From: Ascaris suum
Lineage: Eukaryota; Nematoda; Chromadorea; Rhabditida; Ascarididae
Length of the DNA: 64,000 nucleotides
Assembly (NCBI GenBank): GCA_013433145.1
Contig: CM024190.1
Coordinates: forward strand, 5,969,620-6,033,619
Direction of reading: 5' to 3'
A model generated the notes under the pieces. It made no database searches. It was not told the DNA's origin and worked only from the letters and a program-made list of their open reading frames with translations. Both the position numbers and the translations under genes were made by a program. Shown here piece by piece: positions 34,231 to 48,600 of the stretch. The stretch's first letter is position 1, and every line of letters begins with the position of its first letter.

Positions 34231-37200
34231 GTTTGTCTCTCTACTCTTTAGTGATTTCGATCTTAAAAAGGAATACGACTTGATGGAGACATGAACGATT
34301 TGCCACTCATCTCTGGCGATGTTAATTCTTTCAGAAACGTTTTTATGTTGTTTGATTTGATGAACCTCACCCGAAGCATATTCCAATGCTATTGTTGAGG
34401 ATATCTCGAAAGTTTTTGATTAAACGATAATCTTGTTGGCGTGTCAAACATTCATCGCTCATATAAGCGTAAGAACGCTTGCATGCGCTTTTTCTTGCAA
34501 AATGCTTCGTTCGTTATTTTAGAGTATGTCACAATGGGAGTGAACATGAAATTCTTAGTGGTATTCGAAGTAGCTCTTCCATAGTGCAATAAGCCACCTT
34601 TCATCAATCATGATTTCAAGCTAACGAGTCATTCAGGTACGGTTTTCTGAGTTGATAGTCGAGAATTCTCAGCCGGAAGATAAAGTTTATTGAAATTACG
34701 GGGATTTAATAGAAAATTTTAATCACTGAAAGCGAAATAATTCAACACATGTTGTTGAACATGAATATCGATTTTTTTTTTTTTTTTTGCTTCTTTTAAC
34801 GATTTAATGAGTATTCTCATTTCTTTTCGTTGAAGTTTTCAACGAATATGAAATCTCGATGTGATTTGAGATCGCACACATTAAACGTTTGTTTGCAATT
34901 CACGACTCTCGCTTTTGAGTCTATATTTTATAATAAATGAATCGATTGAAAATATAGTGCCATTATTGAGAGAAGCAAATTTTTACATCTACTTTAATTA
35001 ATCTTCTAATGAGTAATTTTATTCGTCTCAGGAAAAAGATTTCAGGAATTTGATCATTGAATGAGGGTCATTTGTTTTCTCGATCATTGACATTGCTAGC
35101 GTTGTTAAACAAACCTTTAAAAAACAATGTTGTTGACTCATCGAATAAGTGTTGAGAAACGAGAATGTCGTCATATTTTGTTGCGATTTCTGCGTGAAAT
35201 ATGATCGTTTACGCTTTAACGATTTCTAAAATTTTATTTCTCTCAATTTCCTTCATTTATTGAATCAGCATTAGCTTTTATGTTTACTCGTAATTTGCGT
35301 TGTTTTTGTTTCGATTTATTTTCGACAACTAAGTGAAACCATTGAATCACTATGGAGATAAGTTGTTCCGCAAGACAGCTGTTGCTTTCGTGAAACACTT
35401 CGATTAGCAATCATTTAGGTTTACTGTGAACCAAAAAGGTTTATTGTGAACCAAGAAGCAGCAAGTTTGTATAGCATATGACAAGGGCGTAACGGTATTT
35501 TTGATGATGAGTCTATCACATCGGCTGAAACCCAAGATCTATAAGCTATTGAAATTTCAGACAAGTTTCCCAGAAAGGGGAAGCAAAGAACTTATAGATT
35601 GGGGCGTCTTTTCCAACTGGTACGTTTTTCCTCTATAATATTTCACAGGAGTGAAAACAGGCTGTTTATGGAGCTTTATGGTGTAGAAGGAGGAAGAGAG
35701 GGTGGGGAAGGATTGCTGAGAATGAGGCTATTTTTCCCTCAAGAAGTTTAGAGAGTGAATAGTTTGTTAGCGGGTTTTGCAGTCTGAGGTGATATCTGTT
35801 TTGTTGAAGTGGTTTCGACGCACTTTTGAACTGCCTTCTGAGAACTCGTTTTGCATTGCTATCGGCGCTATTAAAAGGTTTTTTTTCTGGAAGATGTTGC
35901 CATGATGCGAAATTATTCTCAATTAAGATTAGCGTATTATTGGTGAGTAAATAATTGCTTGAATGATGTGTTGATTGCGCATAAAAGTGCTACCAAATAA
36001 GAGTCACAAATGCGCATATAAAATGTCATCATTCTACCGCTTAATTGCTTCCTCATCACGAACGTATTTCGAATATGATCGCATAAGGCGCAGCATTCGT
36101 TATATCTCTCTAGCGTGCTTTTTGCGACATAAAGAATTCATCGTTGACGTTCAAAATTTTAAGCGTTTAATTTCAATTTTTTTGCACTTCAAATTTAAAA
36201 ATTCTCAGATGGTTAAAATTTTCTGCTCACGCTTCATTGCTATTCATCATAATATTTCAATATTATCTAAATATGCTTAGTTGGATAGCTTGACAATCTG
36301 AGTAATCATTAAGTATTATCTTTGAAAGGTTGGAGAGGGCTTCATACTGTAGCATAAATTCTGATTCATTTAAGCTATTACATTCGAGACGAATATCATT
36401 ACATGAACACATTTGGAGGGCTTATAAATGGCATTGCAAAGTTGAGTGACGAGATTTGTTGAGAAATCCGTGTTGTCTTCTGCCCTAGTTGTATGTTTTG
36501 TTTAGTTTGTTTACAATGCGAATTGCTTGTAATACCTTGAGTACATATCGCGTAAATTTGTTACCTTCCACACAGCATTTCTCAGTTCTTCCTCAGTGGT
36601 CCCATCATGAAGCCCTTACTTTTCTCTGTACTCGCCTCGACGGGATGGTAACTTGTATAGGTTAAAACAAGTGAATTGCAATACGGTTATTTCGAGAAAG
36701 TGGAAGATGAGTGTTTATGCAATGCTGGCTCTTTTTCCTTTCACTCCTCCACATGTCCAGAATCTATCAGAAAACATCAGTTTTTGCTGGCGGTGGATTA
36801 CGCTTTTACTGTTGATACTGATGCAAAGGGAAGACAAGGCAAAAAAAAGGCAAGGAATGGAAGGCTGTTGCTGAAAATGAATGGCCTATGGAGGCTTGCT
36901 TGTTTTGTTCAGCAGCATTAAGGCTGAGGTGTTATGAGGTGTGGTATGATGCTGATAAAAAAGTTGTCACATGACGGCTCCTGCCAGACGAACTCCTCTT
37001 TCTATTTCGGAGGATAATTTTAATTTATATTTCTGTAGCGATCCATATCTGTGTATCCCCCTAATCGATGTCATACTCATTCTCCACTGCTCCAATGTTC
37101 TCGATTCGTGTGCCAAATTAGCTATTCTTTAAGCTTCAGAACCCATGAAGGGAGAACGAGAGACCAACATATGACAAATATTTTACTTCCGCTTTCAGGC

Positions 37201-40135
37201 AGTACGCTTCTGTTTCGTAGGTAGTGCCTCGCTTCCACCGGCAATTCCTTCTCATTTGTATGCTAGTTTGCATATTACGCAACGGTAGTTGTATGCTTCA
37301 TTTGCTTGGCATCCTTCGTTGTGATCTTTCTTCTATTCGTTTTTGTTTCTTTCTCAGCATTAATATCCTTCCCATTCATTTTATTTCACTTTATAGAATC
37401 GGAGATACTTTTTGAATATATCGATCTATAAAGATGCGTCTCAAAATAATCGATTCGATGCTCATTAATTCTAACCTTCAGCCAATCTCACTCGCACTTC
37501 TTGTGTGTATTTTATAAATAAACATAAATTATGGCCATATCATATCTGTTTGTATGTTTGTGCCGTAGTTTCGGCTTATAAACGACGGCGTTGATGTGAT
37601 GGGCAGAAGCTGCATCTTACTTTGAGTTACTAATGCAGACTTCGATCTCGCTGATCCTCATTTTATATGCCATAGACATTAGAATAAGCTATGAAATCTG
37701 CATGCGCAAATTTTGTTTGGTCGATCGGGTGCGGTGGAAACGAGTTTTTGAAGCCGCAGAATTGCACTTAAGAATTGTACAGCCAGTTTGTTCCTTAAGA
37801 AGACATCTCATCAAGCATTTTATCTTTTTTTTTTCAGCTGTTTCTGCCATCTCATAGTATAATTGGTGGAATTGCAGCAAGTGCGAATTATGTGAGAATT
37901 CAATATGCATACCGAACACTCAATTTAATTCAGGGGCTTGATTGTGTAACACTATCGTTGTGGAGCACTAATACAGAGTCACATAGTTGTGTGAAGCATC
38001 GTGATATCATTATTGCCTCGAAGTTAAAGCCAACCATCAGAAGCCACTGGTCTAGGCTACCAAAAATAGTCCTCAAAAATTTGGCTACAAATTCGACTGT
38101 CAAATATGATCACATTTGCTCAGCCAAAATGGCACAACACAACTGAAGGATTTGCTCCAATTTTTTATGCATTTTTGCATCAATCCCTTCAATCCACCAA
38201 ATCTTTCCCACTAATTCTTGCTGAGAGTAATCAGTAATCATTCAAAAAATGGGCTCAAATATGTGGATGATCATGGTGTGCGGTTGCAATGGACTTCTGA
38301 AATATCCGTAGACCATATTTTTGGGAATGCTTTTAGTCAATGTTATATTGTAATAGAGGTATACACGAAAGAAAAAAATGAGTAAGAACGGAAATGAACA
38401 AGTGCAGTACGGAAGTGAAGTAGGCAGAAGGGGTAAAGATGTGCGCTTTTGCAGTTCCGCTAATCACACTAACCAGTTTTATGATTTGCCAACAAATATT
38501 ACATTGCACATTCGCATTTTAACTGATCCGATCATTCACACAGATCTACAAAAAGGGTCACTTTTTTCAAAATTGTATGAGTATAAACCGGAAATTGGTC
38601 CATTTAGTAATCGATGCGCGATACTTTCGTGCAGTTTCGGCGCATTTAACTCATTTCGAAGCTAATCAGTCAATTTAATTGTTGGAGCAAGAGGACAAAC
38701 AGTCGTGTAAATTATAGGCAACAAATTCTATATTCTACGTTTATTAATTTTGGAGTCTAGACTTCCAAATAGGCAGATACGCAGGTGTATTAGTGTTAGA
38801 GATACGGTGTTGCCCATATTGCTCTTCGAAAGTGCAAATTTGCATGAACTTATCCTTATGATAACTCCGCGCCAGGCAAATAGTTTCCCATGAGTCAGGC
38901 GATGAAGATACTCGTTGCAAATTTCGTGGCTCTAGTAGCATTCATCAAGGGTGATTTTCTTGCAAGGGATTTTCTCATAACGTTAAATGACTGCGCATCA
39001 TGAAAAATTGTAAATCTATTTTATTTCAGCTGTTGTGAAGATAGATATTTAGTATATAATATTTCCAGTTCATTTTTTTCGTTGTTTTTTTTTTGCGCTT
39101 TCGTTTATTTTTTTTTTTTTTAAAGAATAGTCGAGAGGTATATACACTCTTTACACAGTCAGTTTTGCACTTCACTTCATCACCACTGAAATAAGAACCT
39201 GTCACTTAAGTGGTAGCCGAATTGGATTCTTTGCTAATCTCCACTTTTTTTTGCCCTTTCACAGCCCTTTGTCGTTTCTATTCAGCGTATGCTGTCAGGC
39301 TTTCTATCTTTCGCCAGAAATATTAATAACTTCTCTATTATAAGAAACTGGCCAAGAAAAATGGTTACGAAAACTATGGATAGTTGAATAAAATTAGCAT
39401 TCTTATTCAGAGTAGATGCAGAAATATTTGATTCTTACTTCTGTTTTTGCACACAGCATTTAACATTTTATTACCAATAAAAACATTGTCTTTATCACAA
39501 TTACTTCATTTATGATTAGCATAGTAAACTCTATTCGCGTTTGCTTTTTAAACTTCTGGAAAGCTTATTATTTGGAAAGCTCATTGTGTTGTTCTCTAAT
39601 TCTTCCCTAGGCCTGCAATAGGACTGGCTAGAACTTCCTTCATTGCTTCTCTTTTAGCGAAGAAGACATTTTTTTCTTCCCCCTATAAAATCTCTTGAAA
39701 GCGTTGCGATTTATTTCTAGCGGATATTTTGTGAACCACAAATGCATTTTGCAAATAAACGCATAAATATGTTTTGAAATTGAATGCAAACATGAGGGTA
39801 GCTGGCAGAATGGTTCATTCAACAAGTTCGACAGGCCCGCAAATTTTGTTTATCAAATAGAATTTCTGTCCGTATATTCATTCCTAATGCAATTCGCAAA
39901 ATGTTTGCATACTAGAGGTGCCGTTTTTGCATATATATTTATTCTTCATCACTTTACTTACAGCTTGGATAATTTACGGAGGTTACAAGGTCCACCTTAT
40001 GTATCTCCTTTCTCGAAAAAATTTGTACGATTTTTCTCAGCACACTTTGTCCCATTAGCCAACAATTCTTTCCGAATGTTGCAAGTTCTCCTTTCATTAT
40101 TCCTTTCGTTCTTCGCCTTCAGTGTACTTTTGCAG
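34231..40135. other. Long AT-rich stretch, no gene seen
   Basis: Holds T15-type runs (34771-34788, 39100-39121), a 20-bp tandem duplication at 35417-35456, and frames of chance length. No coding sequence or RNA is recognised. Confidence 0.35.
35417..35456. repeat. 20-bp tandem duplication
   Basis: Two adjacent copies of AGGTTTACTGTGAACCAAAA differ at two positions. Confidence 0.85.
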
Positions 40136-40338
40136 ACTTGAATTCGGTCAACGGATCATGGCAGCATCATATCTCTGTACATTTTATGGATATCTGTCAA
40201 GAGCCAACAGAATTTACATTCGGTATGCATAATGTGCACCATAGTGACCCACCGGGCTTCAAGCTGATTCATGATATCGCTACGAAGAATCATAGGCACT
40301 TAAATATGTCGACGAATTTTGCAGATTTTTGGACTGGT
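40136..40338 (+). CDS. Candidate exon, unknown protein
   Basis: Preceded by a roughly 50-base C/T-rich tract ending TGTACTTTTGCAG, the strongest acceptor context in the window. About 67 codons are open: LNSVNGSWQHHISVHFMDIC, QEPTEFTFGMHNVHHSDPPG, FKLIHDIATKNHRHLNMSTN, FADFWTG, then TAG. A donor GTTAGA at 40339 overlaps the stop, and another (GTATGC) lies at 40223; both leave phase 1. NGS and NMS sequons would suit a secreted or extracellular segment. No family recognised; phase 1 in does not join directly to 34230 (phase 0). Confidence 0.32.
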
Positions 40339-42000
40339 TAGATCCAAAACAGAATTCATTTTGTGGGAAGTTCGTATGAGTGATCGATTTCGTTTTCATT
40401 TGAATTTGTTACTGCTTATCGTCTATTTAGCGAGCGTTTATGATATTGAATAATCTTTTGAACGAAATTCTAAAAGCGTCGAATGTTTCACCTTATCTGA
40501 CGCATTTTCCTATTAGCTATTTTTGATTGATGAAAGCACGAAACATCTCTGAAGTAGTGCGAACTATCTGATAAGTGAGAGCGATAATAATTGTGGGCGA
40601 TTTTTTAGTGCAGTGTTTCGTTCTTCTCGGCTGAAAACTGAACACTCTGAAAGGTGGACTTTAACGTGCCTTATCTGCTAGTTATTTTTTTTTTTTGTTG
40701 GAAATATTTTGACTGTAAAGAGTACTGTTAAGGGTTACCGTCCATAACATTCACTATCAAAGTTAACGCAAAAATTTTGATATCTCATGCGAATAATACA
40801 AATTTCACTTGTCGCGCAATAATGCTTTTGAAATCGAAAGACTTCCGACTTCTTCCAGCAGGCAAAAAGTTGCAAAATGAGGCTTATTAGACATGGTTAC
40901 CTTCTCGTCTACATGTTTGCTCTGACATCTTTAGGCAGAGAGAATAGGAGAGGCGGAGGAAAACAGGAAAGTAGTTCCATTGTGTTTAAACGGAGGAAAT
41001 TTTCGAAGCTTTGGTGTATTTTTTATGAGATGTGCTAAGAAACTTTTAAGGTCGCAGGTCTGCTTTTATCAGCATCGTTTCAATTTTTTGATGGGATTTT
41101 ACTCCTTTTAATAAAATTCTCTTGATTATTGACAATTTAGTTAACTTCAACTTCAATGCTGACATTGTTTTGTGATGAGCGAAAAGCTCCCACATCCCGG
41201 GTGCTAATAAAATATTGTGTATATTTGTACTTATTAGTGTTTGCTTCATTTATCTCTAAGAAGCCATTTGTTTCTATTCTAAATTCTTCTAGTTTAGTAC
41301 TAATACACTCTTCCGGCACCCGGCAATTCTAGTTTCACCTGTATATTTGCGTTTAAGCTTATCTCCGAGGAGCTGAGTTTGGGGTTTTTTTTATACATTT
41401 GATTGGAAAGAATTCTAGCTGGAATAGAGATAAAACCTTTGATAAGAACACTGATAGAGAAATAGGAACAGTGGAGAAGAAAATAGCAATTAGCAAATTT
41501 CAACGGGTTGTGGTATGTAGCAAGCGTATTAGGAAAGTCCTTCATGATTCCGAGAGTTGTCTACTATTGCTTGCTTACCGAAGCTTAGCGAGGAGTGGTA
41601 GGCGACTGTGAGAGTCAGCTGCCTACTTGACTCAAGAATAGAGCCTAGATTCGGTTTCCTCCTTCAAAGGGAATCTGATTCATAGACTTGACTCCTGTTT
41701 CTTTGCAACGTTGGAGCCATAGGGGTGAACTAGTTTTTTTGGAGATGAATTCACAAGTTCCGGCTTTTGTGTCTGCAGAGTTTTCTTTGGTATCGAAAGC
41801 GAGAGGATATGAATAACCTATAATAGCGATGATTTGGTTGCAGCGGCGGACTTGGGAATCAAAGTAGTTTTCAACTCAAATCCCTCTTCGTGGCGATCGA
41901 TGACTGCCCGATTTGACTTTCTAGTCCCAGTCCTCAATTTTGTCACATCTTTTCGATGAATTTCTAGTTCGAGATCTGGATGGGAACTCCGGACTATTGA
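40339..42000. other. AT-rich sequence, no gene seen
   Basis: No recognised gene. A small inverted repeat around 41599-41626 (GTAGGC and GCCTAC arms) could form a weak hairpin. Confidence 0.35.
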
Positions 42001-42690
42001 AGTCGTAATAACTGCCAATGACCAATGACAGTAATGACAGTAGTAGTACTGGAAATAAGCAATGGATGATAGCAATGGTGCTAACAATATTAGTTCGTAC
42101 TAGAAATTGTATTACTAGCAGTATTGATACTAACAGCAGTATTAACTAGTACTGGTAAAGGCGGTGCTAGCTCGGGTTGGTACTGCAACAGCTACTAAGC
42201 GATACCAGCAGTGGTGCCCTCGTACTGTTTAGTAACTGCATCATAGTTAGAAATCGGACTTGATAGTAGTAGGCACCATCAGCACTGGTATAAAGTAATT
42301 AGTAAATACTACTAAGGGTAGTAATTTGTGGTACCAGTTGACATTTCTAGCAGATAGTGTAGGTAATACGTACGAAATATTCTTTGTTGTTATAGTTAGC
42401 ACTGTTTACGACAAAAAATACTGCACAGCAATAGGAGCAATAGAAATAGCAGCCATATCAGTAATATTGGTGATAGTTACTAATATTACTAATAATGCAA
42501 TTACTAGTACTGAAGCTATTATCATTTTTGCTGCCAGCTGTACTAGAAGTAGTAATAATTGGTTGTACTTCTGGCAGTGAGGGAAAGGTTTAATGTTGTA
42601 CAGCATATGTCGGATGCAACTGTAAATAATGCTATTATAGGTAGTAACCAGTAGTACCAGATACAGTATTATGCGATCCTGGCTGCTGTA
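42001..42690. repeat. Diverged AGT/ACT trinucleotide field
   Basis: Nearly 700 bases are dominated by AGT, ACT, AAT and CAG triplets, with frequent AGTAGT, ACTACT and AGTACT blocks but no perfect long run. Because AGT and ACT are complementary, many short palindromes occur. Frames at 42326-42580 (+) and 42406-42771 (-) are translations of this simple sequence. It is probably a decayed trinucleotide microsatellite. Confidence 0.6.
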
Positions 42691-45600
42691 GTAATAACTT
42701 CCTCTTGTTGCCCCTCTTTTTCTTAAAAGAAAAACAATCAAATCTTCTTTATTTATAAGAGGTTTACCCATGTTGGTTAATAATCAAATAAGGGAATATC
42801 CTCAGAGAGCTTGGGCGGTGAAGACAGAATGAACTGCTATAGATTCTCTATCCTCACTGTGTGATGTCATTGTACGTCATCTGTCCTCATCTCTAGCGTT
42901 AAAATGAGACCTACTTAGCTGATTCCTTTCGATCCCGCAGCATGAAAGCTGTGATGATGAAGTTGGCATATCAGCGCTGTCTAATATATTTATAGACGTC
43001 ATTGGGGTTATTGCGATGAAAACTTTGTTCACCTATGTAGAATCACTTTTCTAAGTTGTCCCTATCGCTGCCTTAAAAAAAAAAAAAAAAAAAAAAAGTG
43101 GAATGAATATCGATTTTAGTGGCGTAATTTTTCCCAATTGCAGAGGAATATTTTGAGAGAGCGTTGCAAACATTTCTATAGTTCCGACCATTCTGTGTTT
43201 TGTCCTACGTTTCTGGTGGTATCATCAGGGTCTTAGGTTTCTGCTCTGGTTTTCTTCTGGCTCCTGGAAAAAATTCTGCGCATGTGAAATGAAATGAAGC
43301 AAAATTTATATGTAACGACTGAGCTTCTTGCGTGAAAAATGAGGAGATGTTATGGTTCAACATGCCTCCGCAAAAGTTTTGAATGGAAGGGTCCACATTT
43401 TCCACAAAATGCAGGAAGGAATACAAGTGTGAGCATTTAGCAGTGGAGATGCGTTCTGATTTGCAAACATTCATTGCGTATGTCGACATTCCTGTAGTAT
43501 TCATTGTGGTATTCTCTAGAGAATAACTTCTATAGTAGCTGTTAATAATGAAATCTCAGAAGCTGTAGCAGGGAAGAGTCACATCGGAATCGACTCATTG
43601 CGCATCTGGCAACTGCAAGACGATTTTCGCGCCGAAGCATATGACTATCAGAGCGAATCTCAAAAACGAAAGCCGTTTATTGGTCATTTATGGCATGAGA
43701 AGGTGACTTCAGTGAAATATTTTGTGGACGTAGAGGAGGTGGATTCAAATAGTCAAAATAATTGAAAATGTCAAAAGCATTCGGTTATATAAGCATTCTT
43801 CGAAACCGTATTGTATTGTTTATAGCTGTTGCAAAAATTGATTTTTTTTTTTTTTTTTGATAGTTTTTATCTCATTGGTTGATGTTTGCCGATGATATTT
43901 CCCGAATGTGAGAGATCGGATTGCGTAAGCAAAACAATAAATAAAAAGATTATTGGAATAATCACTAAGAAAGTCCGCTTCGATTGTTTATAAGAGTTTT
44001 CTCATTTAGGTGAAATGTTGTGAAAAGTTTTTTTTAAATTAAATTTTCCAATTGAAAAATGAGCGCCGAGAAAGCGGTAAAGTGATTGCCGAGAGTAATT
44101 CGTATTGGCAACAGTGAGCCATCACTAAACAGGGTTGAACGCGATCTGAGAAGGTGTATGGCGCCGATCTCTTTCGTAGAGGAAAAACCCGTTCATTGGG
44201 TGGGTGGGGCGGAATTGTCGCCATTTTGCTCTTTGCTCACTTCATCATACACATTAACACGCACATACACCGAGTTTCATAAGAATTTTTACTGGCTATC
44301 TTCGTTGCCCTTGTACCGCTTTGGGGCAGCATGTTTTTTTGTGCATACCCAGATGGTTTGTTTTTGTGCATTTCGCGAACACATCTCCAACTCAGCCACA
44401 TTCATCTTGATGGCTCTAGGGGGTAGCGAGAACGTTATTAGGTTTATAATGCGCACCGCAGTTTTTTCTTATCATTTTCTTTGATTGCATTCAGCAGTTG
44501 CGCTGCGACGTCTCGAGTTTTGTCCACTAGAATTCTTGCTTGGAGAATTTCCTTGCTCTCTTACTGAAAATTCATGCGCATATCTAGCAACCATAAGTCG
44601 AATTAATGCGCTTTCAAGTTATTTTTTGCGTGTTATATGCCACAGATTTCATGATATTTGGGCGTATTATAAACGCGAACATAGTTGAAAACAGAAGGGA
44701 GCAAGAGACACGGAGGAGAAAGGTAGTGCATAATAAGCCACTATCATTATGTTTCGGAAAGTTATGAATTCGATTCTCCAACTTTAGCAACAATAGGTAC
44801 GCTCAGGGGTTGGGTTAGTTCAGTCATTGCTGTGCAATATTTTCTAGTGGAACATTACGTTCAGTTGATTACCGTGTTGTTCTTCTGTGCTTGCAATCGG
44901 TTTAGCGTCGTTCAGCATTTTTTAAAATGAACGGGCTCATTCGATGCGATGGCGAGAGGAAGTGCGTACGTTGGGGGGGGGGGGGGGGGAGGAAGGTTGA
45001 CGAGAGAAGGAGATGATTTGTAGGAGAGTTCGGCTGAGGTTTATGTGTTTGTGCGCTCATGTCATGTCAGCCGCTTTTATTGTTACTATTATAACAGCAT
45101 GATTGAAATCAACCGTGTTCTGGATTCACACTCGCTAGACTGGACCATGTACGTTTTTGTCCTTCTACTAAGTACTAATTCAGAAATATGGGAGTGGAAT
45201 GCTTACAGGTAGAGGTTCGGATTCTCCATCCCCTGATCCTTATTACTTGTGTACGACCCTGTGAAGATATTTCCTGTTCGAAAAGAGCGCTGCGAAATGT
45301 TACATAGAATGACTTGTGAAAACACGTCGTAAAAGGAAATGAGGGCATATTGGCCTTTTTTTCCAAGGCTCATCAGACGTGAACAACCTCGTTCATTAAT
45401 CCATGAAAAGAATTTTCTCGAACGCTCCGAAGCGAACGTTGTTTCAATATTACAGCGGTAGTTTACATTGCAATCTTCTCGTTTCCTTGATGTCTATCTT
45501 TATTCATTCCAAACAGTGCCTCTTTTTTTTCATTGGTTGAGTATTTCCTAACACTTTGGTAATTGGTCTAGTAAGGATGGTTTCCGCAGGTCTCGCTAGG

Positions 45601-48600
45601 GTAATGAACTCGTTGTTCCCTTTAAAAATAGTACAAGTGCGAACGATAGTCACCATACAAGGTCAGTTTTTTTCGCTACTCATTTCACTGCGTCTAAATT
45701 CGTGATCCGCGTCGTTCGCTTTGCCTTGAAAGTTTTCGCCTTGCGTTGCGCATCGGTCCCCGAGAAGTTCTCCCTTTTGCTTTATTCCAACTCAGCTTAG
45801 ACATTCATACGTATTGACAAATTACATATGGCGTCTATTAAAACCAGCTATAAGCAATAATTCACCGATTTCCTTTTCAAAAATAACCTCCCAACGATTT
45901 GAGTGTTTCGAAGCTCTATGAATATTTTGGCAATTTTTTCGGACTTGAAATTTGACGCCTTTGCCATTTGATGCACGACATTTTTGTTCATTTAAGTTTA
46001 TTACTTTCAAATGAAGTAAGGAAGTAACTGGGACAGGTGGAATGAATAAAATAATGTCAGAGATAAGGGAGATACTGCATCACAATGCTGGTCACTTCCT
46101 TTTCTTAACCCGCTTAGTATAAGAAACTACTGTTTAATCCCTCCCCCCCCCCCCCCCCCCCCACAAACACCTCCCTCTCTTTTCTCCACCGCCATATTTT
46201 TATGGCTGTGTTATCGCCGTGCAGAATAAATTTTGCTTAGCTTCAATTCTGTTCAGATATTGATATAATACGAGTAATCGTTTTATAAATGTAATGGCGT
46301 ACAATGAAAACTGGTCTCGGCAGTAACGCTGAATGTTTCGAGGCCAGCAACAAAGACGAGACAAGATTTGAATAGTGCATCATTCACGTCATTTCTGTTC
46401 ATCAACTTGTTATCATGTTGCGACGCGTTGGCTAACAGAACAGAGTGCAACTGACTAGTCAACTGCGATGAGGGCAAGCCACAAGCTTAGGTTCCTGTAC
46501 CAGTAAGTTGATCTTTGTATGAAGCGATCAGACCTCATTTTGAGCGTGCTCGCATATGTGGCTGCAGTTCCGATTGTGCAACGTTGAGTTATCTGGAAGA
46601 GCTTGAAGGTTTGGTGGCATATGCATGAAACAACTGGCATAATCGTAATGCACATGTATCTTATTTTAAAAAGCTACTGGCTGTATTAAAACGACGCATA
46701 ACGACATGTTTGGCTTTCTTTTTTATTGGTATTATCGTAAAATGCGGGTGTTTTGTAATGTTTTTTGCTGTTCCATCTATACTTACTGCTGACTGTACCA
46801 CAGAAGTGTATGGGCTTATCGCTCACTCCTATTGCTTCTTGCACCATATTCGTAGCATTTTTTGCTCTTTCAGAGAAGTTTTCCCTATGCGGAACTTTCA
46901 GTGATAACAACTTAAAAAGGTGCTTGGATATGGTTCAGCTAGTCGCACTTCTGCTAAGTGTTACATGACGGTATGCTAGAACCCGTCATTTCGGTATTGA
47001 GTTACCTTTCGAAATTGTCAACTTCGGCATGACGATATGACCAGACTTAGTGGTTTTTTTTCTGTCATCTTTCACATGCCAGCGGCGTTCACATGGTCTA
47101 ATTGAAATTTGCAGCTAGCTGTACGCTTTTGTTATTTGCACCTTTTCATTTTGCACGTTTCTAGTTTTCTCGACAGTACCAACTGAAAGGTATTCGAATA
47201 TATCAATGCAGAAGCGGTTTCTTTCCGGTTTGAGAATCGAACGAAGTTGAAGGAACCCGCTTAAATCACTACTATCTTCTTGCATGTTGTTGGGTTGATG
47301 AGTGATGTTGCAGTTTTATTTCACACCACAGTGAGACTTCAAGTAGAGATCTCTTAAGTAGAGGCGTCATCAATTTAAACTTTCTCGCTCATGAATTTTT
47401 CATTTCGTAAAGCGCACGTCAGTCCACTTCGGACGTCTAATACCTGTAGAAGAAAGCATACGCAGTCGGGTGATTCGTTTCTGAAATTTCGTCATTTGAA
47501 ACAAGCGCTATGTTTATTCAGTTGTTTCCCCTCTTAGTCGCTCGAACCTGTGGCATACTTTCAAGGATTTCTTTAGGCGCAGAATCACTTTGCGATTTTT
47601 AATAGGGTGATGTTTGTTGAGGTGGCGTTTTGCGATACGTTTTTGACAAATATAACGATGATTTCATTGTAAATGAGTTTCATTCCGTACGGCTTTGTTT
47701 AACGAGGCAATAAAATGAGGTGGAAAATTTTTTTCTTATGTCATTTAGGCATCAAATTCGAAAGCATCTCAAACAAGCAATAGATTAATTGTTGCGAGTT
47801 TGTCAATTTTTAGTTTAAATCAAAGCAAAATATAGTGTACGAGCTTGGGAGCGATTATAGTTATGCCTACGGAACACTCCAATTACACTTTTTTCCTTGT
47901 AAGCTTACGCTTGCATCCGTGCTTACATATTTTTATCTGTTTATTTGTTTCTTCAGCTGTTTTAACTCGCAAACCAAAGGAGCTAGGGCCTCAAACTGCA
48001 TGTATCGGTGCTCCGATCAGATTTGCGGGCAGTTTTGCTGCACTCTAGGTTCTATATCATGACGGTGTAATTTTCGTGCGATTTTTGCATATGCTTATAG
48101 GCAAGCTTGCATTTGGATCTATTCGTAACCTTCGCATATCTGGTCAGTAATCTTCACACCTCTGTGTGCTCTTTTGTGTATGTGTTTTCGCGATCACCGT
48201 TGAGAAAAGAGAAGACAGTTGATTTATATCCTAGGACATTTTGATCGATGCGGCCAATGCTCTTACCTTATAATTTTATAGCAATGAATGTGCAATCAAT
48301 GGTACTGATGTCGGAGTGAATGCGCAGTTTTTGATAACAGAATGCTTTTCGTGCGTATTACTTCTTGTTAGTTTCAATGAGATTTACTGAGAATTGGAAG
48401 AGCAGAGAGGGCTGACTGTTACTTACTGACTTTAAGTGGTACGTAGTGAAACAATTCTCACTCTGCTCAACTGTACATTTTAAAGATCTTTTTCGTTAAT
48501 AGCTATTCAATTTTTTGTGTTGCAGTCTTGCCCGTACAAGGCACTCCTGATGAAGCTAATCTAATCGTCACAACTACAACACTTAACATTTAATTCTGCT

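Noticed and set aside
42326..42771. Long frames on both strands (up to 121 codons)
   Set aside because: They translate the degenerate AGT/ACT/AAT simple sequence; Ile/Thr/Val-rich without domains.
47228..47300. Minus-strand tRNA suggested by GTTCGATTCTC
   Set aside because: No A box or cloverleaf stems at the required spacing.
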